NCBI GenBank assembly: GCA_001725945.1
Contig: LRMT01000098.1
Coordinates: 1-58,824, forward strand
Length of the DNA: 58,824 nt
Direction: 5' to 3'
Origin: Cupriavidus sp. UYMMa02A
GTDB taxonomy: Bacteria; Pseudomonadota; Gammaproteobacteria; Burkholderiales; Burkholderiaceae
Both the position numbers and the translations under genes were made by a program. Under the pieces are notes generated by a model. It was not told the origin of the DNA, did not search any database, and was given only the letters and a program-made list of their open reading frames with translations. Position 1 is the first letter of the stretch, and the number at the start of each line of letters is the position of its first letter. Shown here piece after piece: positions 51,510 to 58,824 of this stretch.

Positions 51510-52279
51510 TCAGCCTTGCCAATACGGTTTGCGTTTCTCCACGAACGCGGCAATGCCCTCCCTGGCATCGTCGGTCGCAAAGACATTGCCGAACGATTCC
51601 ACTGCCGTGGCGATGCCGCGCCGATAGTCGCCGTCGTTGGCGCGCAGGAATGCGGTGCGTCCCATCCGCATCACGACCGGTGATTTCTCGCAGAACGTTT
51701 GCGCCAGGGCGCGCGCTTCGCGCATGACGTCAGCCTCGGGGACGACGCGATTGACCAGCCCGAGCGACATGGCTTCGTCGGCGCCGAATGAGCGGCCCGT
51801 GAACAGCAGATCGAAGGCGCGATGGCGGCCGACGATGCGCGGCAAGTGCGTGTAGTGGATCGCGGGCGTACGCCGACGTCGACCTCCGGATAGCCAAAGG
51901 TGGCGGTATCGGCGGCGATGATCATGTCGCAGTGGATTGCCAGCGTCATGCCGCCGCCGCGTGCGGTTCCGCCAACCGCCGCAATGGACGGCTTGCCCAG
52001 CTGGAACTGCGCATCGCTCAAACCGTTGTAAAGCTTGTCGACCAGCTGATACGCGCGCGACGGCGTTGCGCCGTGTAGTGCATCGAGCTGCAGCCCAGCG
52101 CAGAAGCGCCGCGGCACGGCGCTGCCGAGAATGACCGCTCGCACGGCATCATCGTTCGCCGCACGGCGCAACGCGTCGAGCAGCGCGTCGATCATGCCTT
52201 CGTTCAGCGCGTTGACCGGAGGGCTGTCCAGCAAGATCTCGGCGACTTGGTCGCGGACTTCGTAGGTAACGGCTGTCAT
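51510..52279 (-). CDS. Enoyl-CoA hydratase/isomerase family protein (one missing base)
   Basis: Crotonase-fold protein, 256 aa after repair. VAEILLDSPPVNALNEGMIDALLDAL and RRFCAGLQLDALHG form the CoA-binding side; the oxyanion-hole segment is AAVGGTARGGGMTLAIHCDMIIAADTATFGYPEVDVGV. One G is missing near 51863 (VGVRP/AIHYTHLPRIVGRH). The frame continues FDLLFTGRSFGADEAMSLGLVNRVV. ATG 52279 is preferred to 52297 because AGGAAA precedes it. Third gene of the Bug-CoA-transferase-hydratase unit. The substrate cannot be told; hydratase, isomerase or hydrolase activity are all possible. Confidence 0.88.
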
Positions 52280-52293
52280 GTTGTTTCCTGATG

Positions 52294-53532
52294 TCATGCC
52301 GCCACGCGTTGGTGCGGCGATGGCGTGTTCGATTCGGTGTGGACGGCGCTTGCCACTACGCCGCTCGACCTGAGCGCGGCGATGGCTTCCTCTCCGTAGC
52401 CGGCCTGGCGCAGCACCTCCTCGGTGTGCTCCCCCAGCAACGGAGGCGCGCGGTGCGCAGTCCGGTTCTCACCCTGGAAGCGGATCGGCAGGCCCATGTT
52501 CCTGACCGTGCCGAGCACCGGATGCTGCGACTCGACAACCAGTCCGCGCGCCGCCAGTTGCGGATGCGCGAGCGCCTGGTCGAGGGTGTGGATCGGCGCG
52601 CAGGCGACCCCGGCGGTGCGCAGCGCATCCAGCCAGAATGCAACCGGTTGGCTCGCAATGCGCGTCTGGACCAGCGCGACGACCGCGTCGAAATGTTCGA
52701 CGCGGTCGGCATTGGTGGCGAAACGCGGATCCTCGACATAGGCCTGCAGTCCCGCGACAGGGCAGAAGCGCCGCCACTGCGCATCGTTGCCGATGCCGAT
52801 CATGACCGGACCGTCCGCGGCCTCGAACACCTGGTATGGCGCCATGGCTGGATGCGCGGTGCCCATCGGGCGCGGCACCTTGCCGCTGCTCCAGTAGTTC
52901 TGCGCGAGGTAGCCCATGAATCCCATCGCGGTGTCGAGCAGCGAGACCTCGAGCTGCATGCCGCGGCCGGTCTTCTGGCGCTCGATCAGCGCGGCCAGAA
53001 TGCCGCTGAACGCATGCATGCCGGTGCCGAGATCCACAGGGGAAAAGCTCGCGCGGGCGTGCTTGCCGCCGGGCTCTCCCATCGTGCTGATCATGCCGCT
53101 GAAGGCCTGCAGCATGACGTCGTAGCCGGGTTCCTGTCCGAGCGGCCCGGTCCTTCCGTAGCCGGAGATCTCGCAGTAGATCAGCGCCGGGTTCAGCGCC
53201 GACAGTGTTTCGTAGTCGACGCCAAGCCGGGCGGCCGCGCCACTGCCGAATCCCTGCAGGACGACGTCGGACCGCGCCGCCAGCGTGTGGACGATCTTCC
53301 GGCCCTCCGCCGTCTTCAGGTCGACCGCGATGCTGCGCTTGTTGTGGTTGACGGCGAGGAAGGTGGCCGACTGGCCCCGGTCCTGCGGCAGCCACGCGCG
53401 CGTGTCGTCGCCGCGTCCGACGGGCTCGACCTTGATGACCTCGGCACCAAGCTCGCCCAGGTACTGGCCGCACAGCGGTCCGGCCAGCACCTTGCTCAGG
53501 TCGAGCACCCGAATTCCCTGCAATCCAATCAT
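52294..53532 (-). CDS. CaiB/BaiF family (class III) CoA-transferase
   Basis: 412 aa, intact. Class III CoA-transferase that moves CoA between carboxylic acids. N-terminal GIRVLDLSKVLAGPLCGQYLGELGAEVIKVE and the catalytic aspartate Asp167 in FSPVDLGTGMHAFSGILAALIERQ are diagnostic. It likely activates the acid captured by the adjacent Bug protein, before action of the crotonase-family enzyme. The start follows the Bug stop by about 50 bp on the minus strand. Confidence 0.93.
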   Translation of the reverse strand: MIGLQGIRVLDLSKVLAGPLCGQYLGELGAEVIKVEPVGRGDDTRAWLPQDRGQSATFLAVNHNKRSIAVDLKTAEGRKIVHTLAARSDVVLQGFGSGAAARLGVDYETLSALNPALIYCEISGYGRTGPLGQEPGYDVMLQAFSGMISTMGEPGGKHARASFSPVDLGTGMHAFSGILAALIERQKTGRGMQLEVSLLDTAMGFMGYLAQNYWSSGKVPRPMGTAHPAMAPYQVFEAADGPVMIGIGNDAQWRRFCPVAGLQAYVEDPRFATNADRVEHFDAVVALVQTRIASQPVAFWLDALRTAGVACAPIHTLDQALAHPQLAARGLVVESQHPVLGTVRNMGLPIRFQGENRTAHRAPPLLGEHTEEVLRQAGYGEEAIAALRSSGVVASAVHTESNTPSPHQRVAA

Positions 53533-53583
53533 GTGTCCATCCGTTTGAAGTCGATCTGCCAGCCAGTCACTGTCTCGCCGGGT

Positions 53584-54555
53584 CTATTCCGGCTTGATGT
53601 CGATCGACCGCGCCAGCGCGGTCCAGCGCGCCGCATCGCGGTTGACGAAGTCCTGTACCTCGCCCGGCGCGAGATGGAACGGCTCAGCCCCGCGCGCGAC
53701 CAGCGCATTGCCGTACGCGGCATTGCGCGCGGATTCGGCCACGGCTTCGCGCAGCAATCCGACGATGGCGGGCGGCGTTCGGGCAGAGACTTGTAGCGAG
53801 AGCCAGAACTTGAGGCCCACCGACGGATAGCCGGCTTCGGCCAGCGTCGGCACGTCGGGCAGCAGCGGCGAACGCGTCGCCGAGGTGATGGCCAGTGCCT
53901 TGAGCTTGCCGCCCTGGATCTGGCCAAGGCAGGTGGTCATGCTGTCGAACAGGAAGTCGACGTTGCCCGCCATCACATCGCTGCTGGCCGGCGCGCTGCC
54001 CTTGTAGGGAACGGTGACTGCCGTGAATTCGCGGCCTTGAGCAGCAGCGCCCCATAGATATGCGGTGAGCTGCGGCGCCATAGGTCGCATAGCTGAGGTT
54101 GTCGGGCTTCTGCCTGCCAAGCCGGACGAGATCCGCCAGGCTGCCGACACCGAGCTTGGTCGGATGCACCACCAGGACGTTCGGAACGGTGGCAACCACG
54201 CCAAGCGCCAGCAGGTCCCGCTGCGGCCGGAAGCGCAGGTCCGGGAACATCAACGGGTTGACCGCGTGCATGCCGACTGTGTTCAGCAGGATGGTGTAGC
54301 CATCGGGGCTCGCGTCGAGCACGCTCTGCGTGCCGAGATTGCCGCCGGCGCCGGGCTTGTTTTCCACCACGACCGGCTGACCGAGCTTCTGCGACAGCGG
54401 CATGGCGATCTGCCGTGCGACGAAGTCGCCGGGACCGCCCGCCGCGAACGGCACGACGAGCCTCACCGGCCGCGTGGGCCATTGGTTTGCCAGCAGCGGC
54501 CGCGCGAACAGCGCGCGCCGGCGCCTGCAAGAAGGTTGCGGCGACTGATTCCCAT
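53584..54555 (-). CDS. Bug-family periplasmic solute-binding protein with Tat-like leader (three missing bases)
   Basis: Bug/TctC-type receptor, 324 aa after repair. The leader MGISRRNLLAGAGALFARPLLA has a twin-arginine motif (S-R-R-N-L-L). Core: RLVVPFAAGGPGDFVARQIAMPLSQKLG, VVVENKPGAGGNLGTQSVLDASPDGYTILL, PYKGSAPASSDVMAGNVDFLFDSMTT, GKLKALAITSATRSPLLPDVPTLAEAGYPSVGLKFW. Missing bases near 54515, 54078 and 54031. First gene of a leftward unit with a CoA-transferase and a crotonase-family enzyme, and divergent from a LysR regulator, so its ligand is probably an organic acid catabolised through CoA thioesters. Confidence 0.9.
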
Positions 54556-54630
54556 GTCGTCTCCAATAGAGGTCTGTGCCGGATTCCGCGTGCATTGCGC
54601 GGGGCATGTGCCACTATCTGCCGCTGTCGG

Positions 54631-54667
54631 GTATATGTCCAAGATATCTTTTGGATGCCAGGTATCA
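54631..54667. promoter_or_regulatory. Candidate LysR operator in the bug/lysR divergent region
   Basis: The 164-bp divergent region contains the perfect palindrome AAGATATCTT (54641-54650) within an AT-rich stretch with partial dyad symmetry (GATATC ... GTATC). Position between divergent regulator and target fits a LysR-type binding site. Confidence 0.35.
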
Positions 54668-54719
54668 TGAGGCGTTATAGCCGGCAGCGCGCCGGGAGCC
54701 TGGATCGGGGAGGGCGGCG

Positions 54720-55745
54720 ATGGGAGTACCGGTTGACGTGCGCGGGTTGCGCAGCTTTCTTGCGGTGGCGGCAGCGGGCTCGATCTCGCGCGCGGCCGAG
54801 ACGCTGCATATCGCCCAGCCCGCGCTGAGCCTGCAGATCAGGCAGATCGAAGAGGCGCTCGGCGTGGACTTGTTCACGCGCAGCCACCGGGGCGTGTCGA
54901 TCACGGCCGCCGGCCAGTGCTTCGAGAGCCACGCGCGCGATATCCTGAAACGTCTCGATCTGGCGTGCGAAGACGTGCGCGACCTCGTCACCGACCCGGA
55001 AGGCCGCGTCGCCATCGGGCTGCCGCAGTCGATGGCCAAGATTCTGACTGTGCCGCTGGTGCAGGAGACCATCCGGCGCTGGCCCAAGGTGCGGCTGCAG
55101 GTGATAGAGCTGAGCACGGGATACATCCCGAACCATCTGCTGACCGGCCATATCGATATCGGCCTGACTTTCCGCGCGAATGCCGACCCGGGACTCCTGT
55201 TTGACCATCTGGTCGACGAAGATCTCGTGCTCGTCGCGGAGCCCGGCAGGTTTGGTGGCAGCCGGCGGCGCGACTTCCTGCCGGCAAGTGCCGTTCGCCT
55301 GCACGAGCTAAGCCGTTACCCGATGATCCTGCCCGCCGGCGAGCATGGCCTGCGCGCTCTGATCGACAGTCACCTGCGTGCCAGCGAGGTCGAGCTGCAG
55401 GTACTGGCGGAGGTGAATGCCATCCCCGAGCTGATTGCGCTGGCCGCTGCTGGCGTCGGTTGCACGGTGCTTTCTTATGCGTCGGTCTGCGCGGAGCTGC
55501 GCAAGGGCCTGCTATCCGCCTCTCGCATTGCCGAGCCTGCCATGTCGCGGCCGGTCTTCCTGTGCCGCTCGGCCACGATGCCGCTGTCCGTGGCGGCGTC
55601 TGCGGTGCATGACTTGCTGACGGAAATCGTCAGTGCGCGGATCGCCGACGGCAGCTGGCCGGCGCGCGTCGCTATGGCGGCAGGATCGTCTCGATCCGCG
55701 CGATCTCACCTTCCATCCAGCGGCGCAGCATCCCGTCAGACATGA
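54720..55745 (+). CDS. LysR-family transcriptional regulator
   Basis: 341 aa. N-terminal winged helix-turn-helix: VRGLRSFLAVAAAGSISRAAETLHIAQPALSLQIRQIEEALGVDLFTRS, followed by the effector-binding domain (GRVAIGLPQSMAKILTVPLV, HIDIGLTFRANADPGLLFDHLVDEDLVLVA). Divergent from the Bug/CoA-transferase/hydratase unit, which it probably controls. The frame is longer than usual (about 300 aa) and its last 74 bp overlap the convergent squalene-synthase-family gene; the final 25 residues (Ser/Ala/Arg-rich) look unlike a LysR C-terminus, so a missing base near 55670 may have hidden the real stop. RBS GGGAGGG. Confidence 0.9.
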   Translation: MGVPVDVRGLRSFLAVAAAGSISRAAETLHIAQPALSLQIRQIEEALGVDLFTRSHRGVSITAAGQCFESHARDILKRLDLACEDVRDLVTDPEGRVAIGLPQSMAKILTVPLVQETIRRWPKVRLQVIELSTGYIPNHLLTGHIDIGLTFRANADPGLLFDHLVDEDLVLVAEPGRFGGSRRRDFLPASAVRLHELSRYPMILPAGEHGLRALIDSHLRASEVELQVLAEVNAIPELIALAAAGVGCTVLSYASVCAELRKGLLSASRIAEPAMSRPVFLCRSATMPLSVAASAVHDLLTEIVSARIADGSWPARVAMAAGSSRSARSHLPSSGAASRQT

Positions 55746-56736
55746 CCAGCAACACGCTGCCGCCGAGGATGCGATAGACCCTTTTGCGTCCGATCTTCGA
55801 AACCTTGTCCGGGTCGAGCCACGCCTCGTTACGGACCAGCAGCAACAAGGTCTCAAGCCCGATCAGGATCGGCCACAGGCAGGCCAGCCGCAGCCGCACG
55901 GCAGTGCGCGGAATCGCAAGCGTGTAGGCCACGGCTTCGCGGAAGTGGTCAAGCGCGAGGCGCACGAGTTCGAACAGGACCGGGCGCATACGCCGCGAAT
56001 TCTCCGGTTCCAGCAGCTCGCGCGGTTGGCATGCGTGGCGATTGAGCAGTTCCAACGGCAGATAGCAACGGCCGATACGCAGATCGCTGCCGCAGTCGCG
56101 CAGCACGTTGACCATCTGCAACGCCTTGCCGAAGCGGATGCCCCGGCGCTCCATGATGGCGGGGTCCTGCCTGAGTACGCCGGGCAGGTGGGCGTAGGTC
56201 ATTGCGGTCCAGAACTCCCCGACGCAGCCGGCGACAAGGTAGGTGTAGCGGTCAAGGTCCGCCAGGTCCTGCAATACGCCAAGCTCTCCCGAGCGCTCGT
56301 CCGGGAACGTGCGCAGGTCGAACTCCATGCCTTCGGTCAGTGTCGTCACGATGCCGCGCACGGCGTCGCGGTCGGTGTCATCGAGTTGCGCCAGGATATC
56401 GAACGCGGGCCGGAGCGATTCCAGCAGGGTCTTTTCCTTGGTGTGTGTCTGATGGCCAGCGACTTCCCGCAACAGCCGGTCCGAGAGCCGTGCGGGATCA
56501 CTGCCGCCGTTGATGCAGTTGCGCAGCGACAGCAGCAGGTCGAGGCGCTCGGCGGGCGGAATCAGCGCGGTATCCGCAATGGTGTCCGCCGCCCGCGCGA
56601 GCAGGTAGGCCAGACCGACGGGGTCGCGCATTCCCGCCGGCAGGATGCGCAGCGTCAGATAGAACGAGCGGGAAACTCCCTGCAGCAGCGGGCCGAGCAG
56701 ATAGGCCCGGTTCGGGTTTGGCATGGATGCTGTCAT
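55672..56736 (-). CDS. Squalene/phytoene synthase family protein
   Basis: 354 aa, intact. All-alpha isoprenoid synthase condensing two farnesyl (or geranylgeranyl) diphosphates. First Asp-rich motif Asp51-T-I-A-Asp55 (ARAADTIADT); YTYLVAGCVGEFWTAMTYAHL; second motif in NVLRDCGSDLRIGRCYLP. Size and the YLVAGCVG element resemble squalene synthase proper more than the smaller HpnC/HpnD pair. C-terminal hydrophobic segment VYRILGGSVLLVMSDGML could be a membrane anchor. No cyclase or desaturase gene is adjacent, so the product (squalene, presqualene or carotenoid precursor) is undecided. Confidence 0.88.
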   Translation of the reverse strand: MTASMPNPNRAYLLGPLLQGVSRSFYLTLRILPAGMRDPVGLAYLLARAADTIADTALIPPAERLDLLLSLRNCINGGSDPARLSDRLLREVAGHQTHTKEKTLLESLRPAFDILAQLDDTDRDAVRGIVTTLTEGMEFDLRTFPDERSGELGVLQDLADLDRYTYLVAGCVGEFWTAMTYAHLPGVLRQDPAIMERRGIRFGKALQMVNVLRDCGSDLRIGRCYLPLELLNRHACQPRELLEPENSRRMRPVLFELVRLALDHFREAVAYTLAIPRTAVRLRLACLWPILIGLETLLLLVRNEAWLDPDKVSKIGRKRVYRILGGSVLLVMSDGMLRRWMEGEIARIETILPP

Positions 56737-56796
56737 GGCACGAGGGTAGGGCGCATTGTAGCTGCCGGGGCAGGCATTTCCGCCGTGCCGTCCCCG

Positions 56797-56955
56797 TCAG
56801 GGCAGCCGGGCGATCGCCTCTCTCAGCTTTCCCGCAAACCTTGAGCTTTCCCCGCATGTCATCACCAGTTGTCGCGTCGCCCGCGTCATCGCGACGTAGA
56901 GCAATCGTGCCTCGTCTTCCCAAGATTCCTTCTGGCAATTGCAGGCAAGAAGCAC
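56797..56955 (-). pseudogene. 3' fragment of a UvrD/Rep-type helicase gene
   Basis: Minus-strand residues WEDEARLLYVAMTRATRQLVMTCGESSRFAGKL match motif VI and the C-terminus of superfamily I DNA helicases (EARLLYVAMTRA). Upstream sequence on that strand has no helicase similarity that I can see, although frames are open to about 57294. It is therefore either an isolated fragment or the end of a decayed gene. Confidence 0.6.
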
Positions 56956-57211
56956 CAATTGTGGCGATTTCGTTTCTTCTTTTGAAGGCATCCACCCGCC
57001 GCCACAAAGGCCAAGGTGGTCCGGCCCGGACCATTCATCCGTTCGCCGATAACCCTTACCAAAATAACGCGTTGTACGGCGCCACTGCTCGCTGGCGACA
57101 ATCCGACGGCCCACGTTCCACGCACCCCTTTCACGCGGAGGCATGCGTTTCTTCCACTTTGTGAAATGGGTTCTACAGTGGACTACAGATCCAGAACAAC
57201 AGGAGCAGACA
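56956..57211. other. Region upstream of the sulfite dehydrogenase genes
   Basis: About 250 bp with no recognisable gene. It should contain the sorA promoter; no clear -35/-10 pair was found. The segment just before the sorA RBS (CAGGAGCAGACA) is AT-richer. Confidence 0.45.
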
Positions 57212-58467
57212 ATGGATTCGCCCCACCAGCCCCGCCACCGTCGAGCCCCGGGCCGCGCCGTTTCCTGCAGGGCGCCGGCGCGCTGATGGCCCATGCCACG
57301 CTGGGCGCCACCGCGTTCGATGCGCTAGCTGCCGGCACGCCAGGCAAGGTCACCTTGCCTTTCGCCAACGGTGAGCGCGAACTCGTCACGTTCCCGCAGA
57401 AGCGTCCGCTGATCCTGCTGACCAGCCGCCCGCCGCAGCTCGAGACGCCATTCAGCGTCTTCAACGAGGGCATCCTCACGCCCAATGACGCGTTCTTTGT
57501 GCGCTACCACTGGAGCGGAATTCCGACATCGGTCGATCCGCAGGCCTACCGCCTGCGTATTGGCGGCCACGTGAAGGCGCCGCTGGAGTTGTCGCTGGCG
57601 GAGCTGAAGAGCCTTGCCGATCCGGTCGAGATCGTGGCGGTGAACCAGTGCTCGGGCAACAGCCGCGGCTTCTTCGATCCGCGTGTCAACGGCGGCCAGC
57701 TCGCCAACGGTGCAATGGGCAATGCGCGCTGGACCGGCGTACCGCTGAAGAAAGTGTTGGAAAAGGCCGGCGTGCAGCCGGGCGCGGTACAGGTGGCCTT
57801 CAATGGCATGGACAAGCCGCCCCTTGAAGGCAGCCCGGACTTCGTCAAGGCGCTGAACATCGATCACGCGCTCGACGGCGAAGTCATGCTGGCCTGGGCG
57901 ATGAACGGTGCGGACCTGCCGATGCTCAACGGCTATCCGCTGCGGCTGGTGGTGCCCGGGCACTACGGCACGTACTGGGTCAAGCACCTGTCGGACATCC
58001 AGGTGGTGGACAAGGTCTTCGATGGCTTCTGGATGGCATCCGCCTACCGCATCCCGGCGAACCCATGCGCCTGCGTGGCGCCCGGTACGGCGCCTGCGAG
58101 CACCACGCCGATCGGCCGATTCACGGTGCGTTCGTTCATCACGAGCCTGACAGACGGCGCAAAGGTTCCGACGGGCCGCGAGACGGTGGTGCGTGGCATC
58201 GCTTTCGACGGCGGCTACGGTATTGCCGAAGTCGGCTTCTCCGCCGATGGCGGCCGGACATGGCAATCGGCAAAACTCGGGCAGGACCTCGGCCGCTACT
58301 CGTTCCGCGAATGGACGGCTATACTGCGCCCGCCGCGCCGCGGCAACCTCGACCTGCGCGTGCGTGCCGTGAACCGTATCGGCCAGAGCCAGCCAATGGA
58401 GGCGCTGTGGAACCCGCCCGGCTATATGCGCAACGTGGTCGAGACCACACGCGTCACTGCGGTCTGA
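57212..58467 (+). CDS. Sulfite oxidase-family molybdopterin dehydrogenase, SorA type (one missing base)
   Basis: Periplasmic sulfite:cytochrome c oxidoreductase-like enzyme, 418 aa after repair. The leader starts MDSPHQPRHRRAPG and, after one base missing near 57252, continues RRFLQGAGALMAHATLG, a twin-arginine signal. The molybdenum-ligand cysteine is in VAVNQCSGNSRGFFDPRV; GYPLRLVVPGHYGTYWVKHLSDIQV and the C-terminal dimer domain (VRGIAFDGGYGIAEVGFSADGGRTWQSAKLG) are typical of the family. ATG 57212 is preceded by AGGAG. The next gene encodes a c-type cytochrome, matching SorAB of Starkeya-like systems. Confidence 0.88.
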
Positions 58468-58478
58468 GGGGCGACACC

Positions 58479-58824
58479 ATGAACATGAAGACTTTGATTG
58501 CCGCCACACTTGCCGCCTTCGCGGTGCCAGCCATGGCGCTCGAGATCACCTTGCCGGCAGAGACGGCCGCCTATCGCCCGAGCGATCTGCCCGGCTACCG
58601 GCTCGTGCAGCAAACTGCATGACCTGTCATTCGGCGCAGTACGTAGAGACCCAGCCACAGACGTCACCGCGCGCCTACTGGGACGCCACCGTCAAGAAGA
58701 TGAAGAGCCTCGGCGCGCCGCTGCGCGACGAGACATGCCGGCCATCGTCGACTACCTTGTCAAGACCTATGGCGCGGAGCGCGGCAGTGCAACACCCGTA
58801 GCGGCCGTCGCAGCGCCGGCCGCG
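58479..58824 (+). CDS. c-type cytochrome, SorB-like (two missing bases; runs off the window)
   Basis: Probable electron acceptor of the adjacent sulfite dehydrogenase. Sec signal peptide MNMKTLIAATLAAFAVPAMA, then ITLPAETAAYRPSDLPGYRLVQQN, and a single heme site CMTCHSAQYV once one base is restored near 58614; TSPRAYWDATVKKMKSLGAPLRDEDMPAIVDYLVKTYG follows after a second missing base near 58733. The frame is open at the window end in an Ala/Pro-rich tail. Follows sorA by 11 bp. Confidence 0.82.

Noticed and set aside
52291..53796. Plus-strand open frame (501 codons) opposite the CoA-transferase
   Set aside because: Antisense to an intact class III CoA-transferase with catalytic Asp; no recognisable protein features.

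Overview
The window looks like a chromosomal segment of a high-GC betaproteobacterium of the order Burkholderiales, most probably Cupriavidus or a close Ralstonia relative. The gene order (lysA-lptM / cyaY / PBP1A / pilMNOPQ-aroKB-dgt-gltBD; mlaFEDACB-yadGH-ibaG-murA-his; tatABC; degS-like protease; petABC-sspAB), codon usage and protein sequences all point there. The assignment rests on recalled family and synteny knowledge; no search was run.

Layout: 1-1.6 kb, methionine-sulfoxide repair pair msrPQ. 1.6-3.1 kb (minus), lysA and a small LptM-type lipoprotein. 3.3-6.1 kb, frataxin cyaY and, convergent to it, the class A penicillin-binding protein. 6.4-14.6 kb (plus), type IV pilus assembly genes pilMNOPQ, then aroK, aroB and dgt. 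14.7-15.4 kb, a single REP-associated tyrosine transposase. 15.8-22.2 kb, glutamate synthase gltBD. 22.2-24.1 kb, a GNAT acetyltransferase and an orphan Bug-type solute-binding protein. 24.2-30.7 kb, the Mla lipid-asymmetry operon, a YadGH-type ABC exporter and a BolA-family gene. 30.8-39.8 kb, murA and a complete later histidine pathway set (hisG D C B H A F I E) with a marC gene embedded. 39.8-42.5 kb, a small membrane protein, a HIT hydrolase and tatABC. 42.7-46.8 kb, a general porin, a DegS/HtrA protease (minus), a Nif3-family protein and mscL (minus). 47.0-51.2 kb, the cytochrome bc1 complex petABC followed by sspA-sspB. 51.2-58.8 kb is the most accessory part: tRNA-Thr, a Bug gene remnant, a LysR-controlled Bug/CoA-transferase/enoyl-CoA-hydratase cluster, a squalene-synthase-family gene, a helicase fragment and a SorAB-type sulfite dehydrogenase.

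Dominant anomaly: more than half of the well-conserved genes, including normally essential ones, are broken by single-base shifts. I reconstruct about sixty, and nearly every one reads as a missing base, usually within a short homopolymer. Adding the missing bases back gives an open frame whose length is a multiple of three in every gene checked. I treat this as a consensus or sequencing artefact, not gene decay, and I annotate each such gene over its full span, with the shift positions listed. Protein lengths quoted for these genes are after restoration.

Functional links: TatABC (40.8-42.5 kb) should export several products encoded here that carry twin-arginine leaders (the Rieske protein PetA, sulfite dehydrogenase SorA, the second Bug protein, and presumably MsrP, whose N-terminus lies outside the window). 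The Mla system, PBP1A, MurA, HtrA, the porin and MscL form an envelope theme. I found no convincing previously undescribed system, CRISPR array, phage or defence locus. The most noteworthy items are the deletion signature, the tandemly duplicated 3' end of the HIT gene, the repeats beside the REP transposase, and the tRNA-Thr-adjacent accessory cluster.
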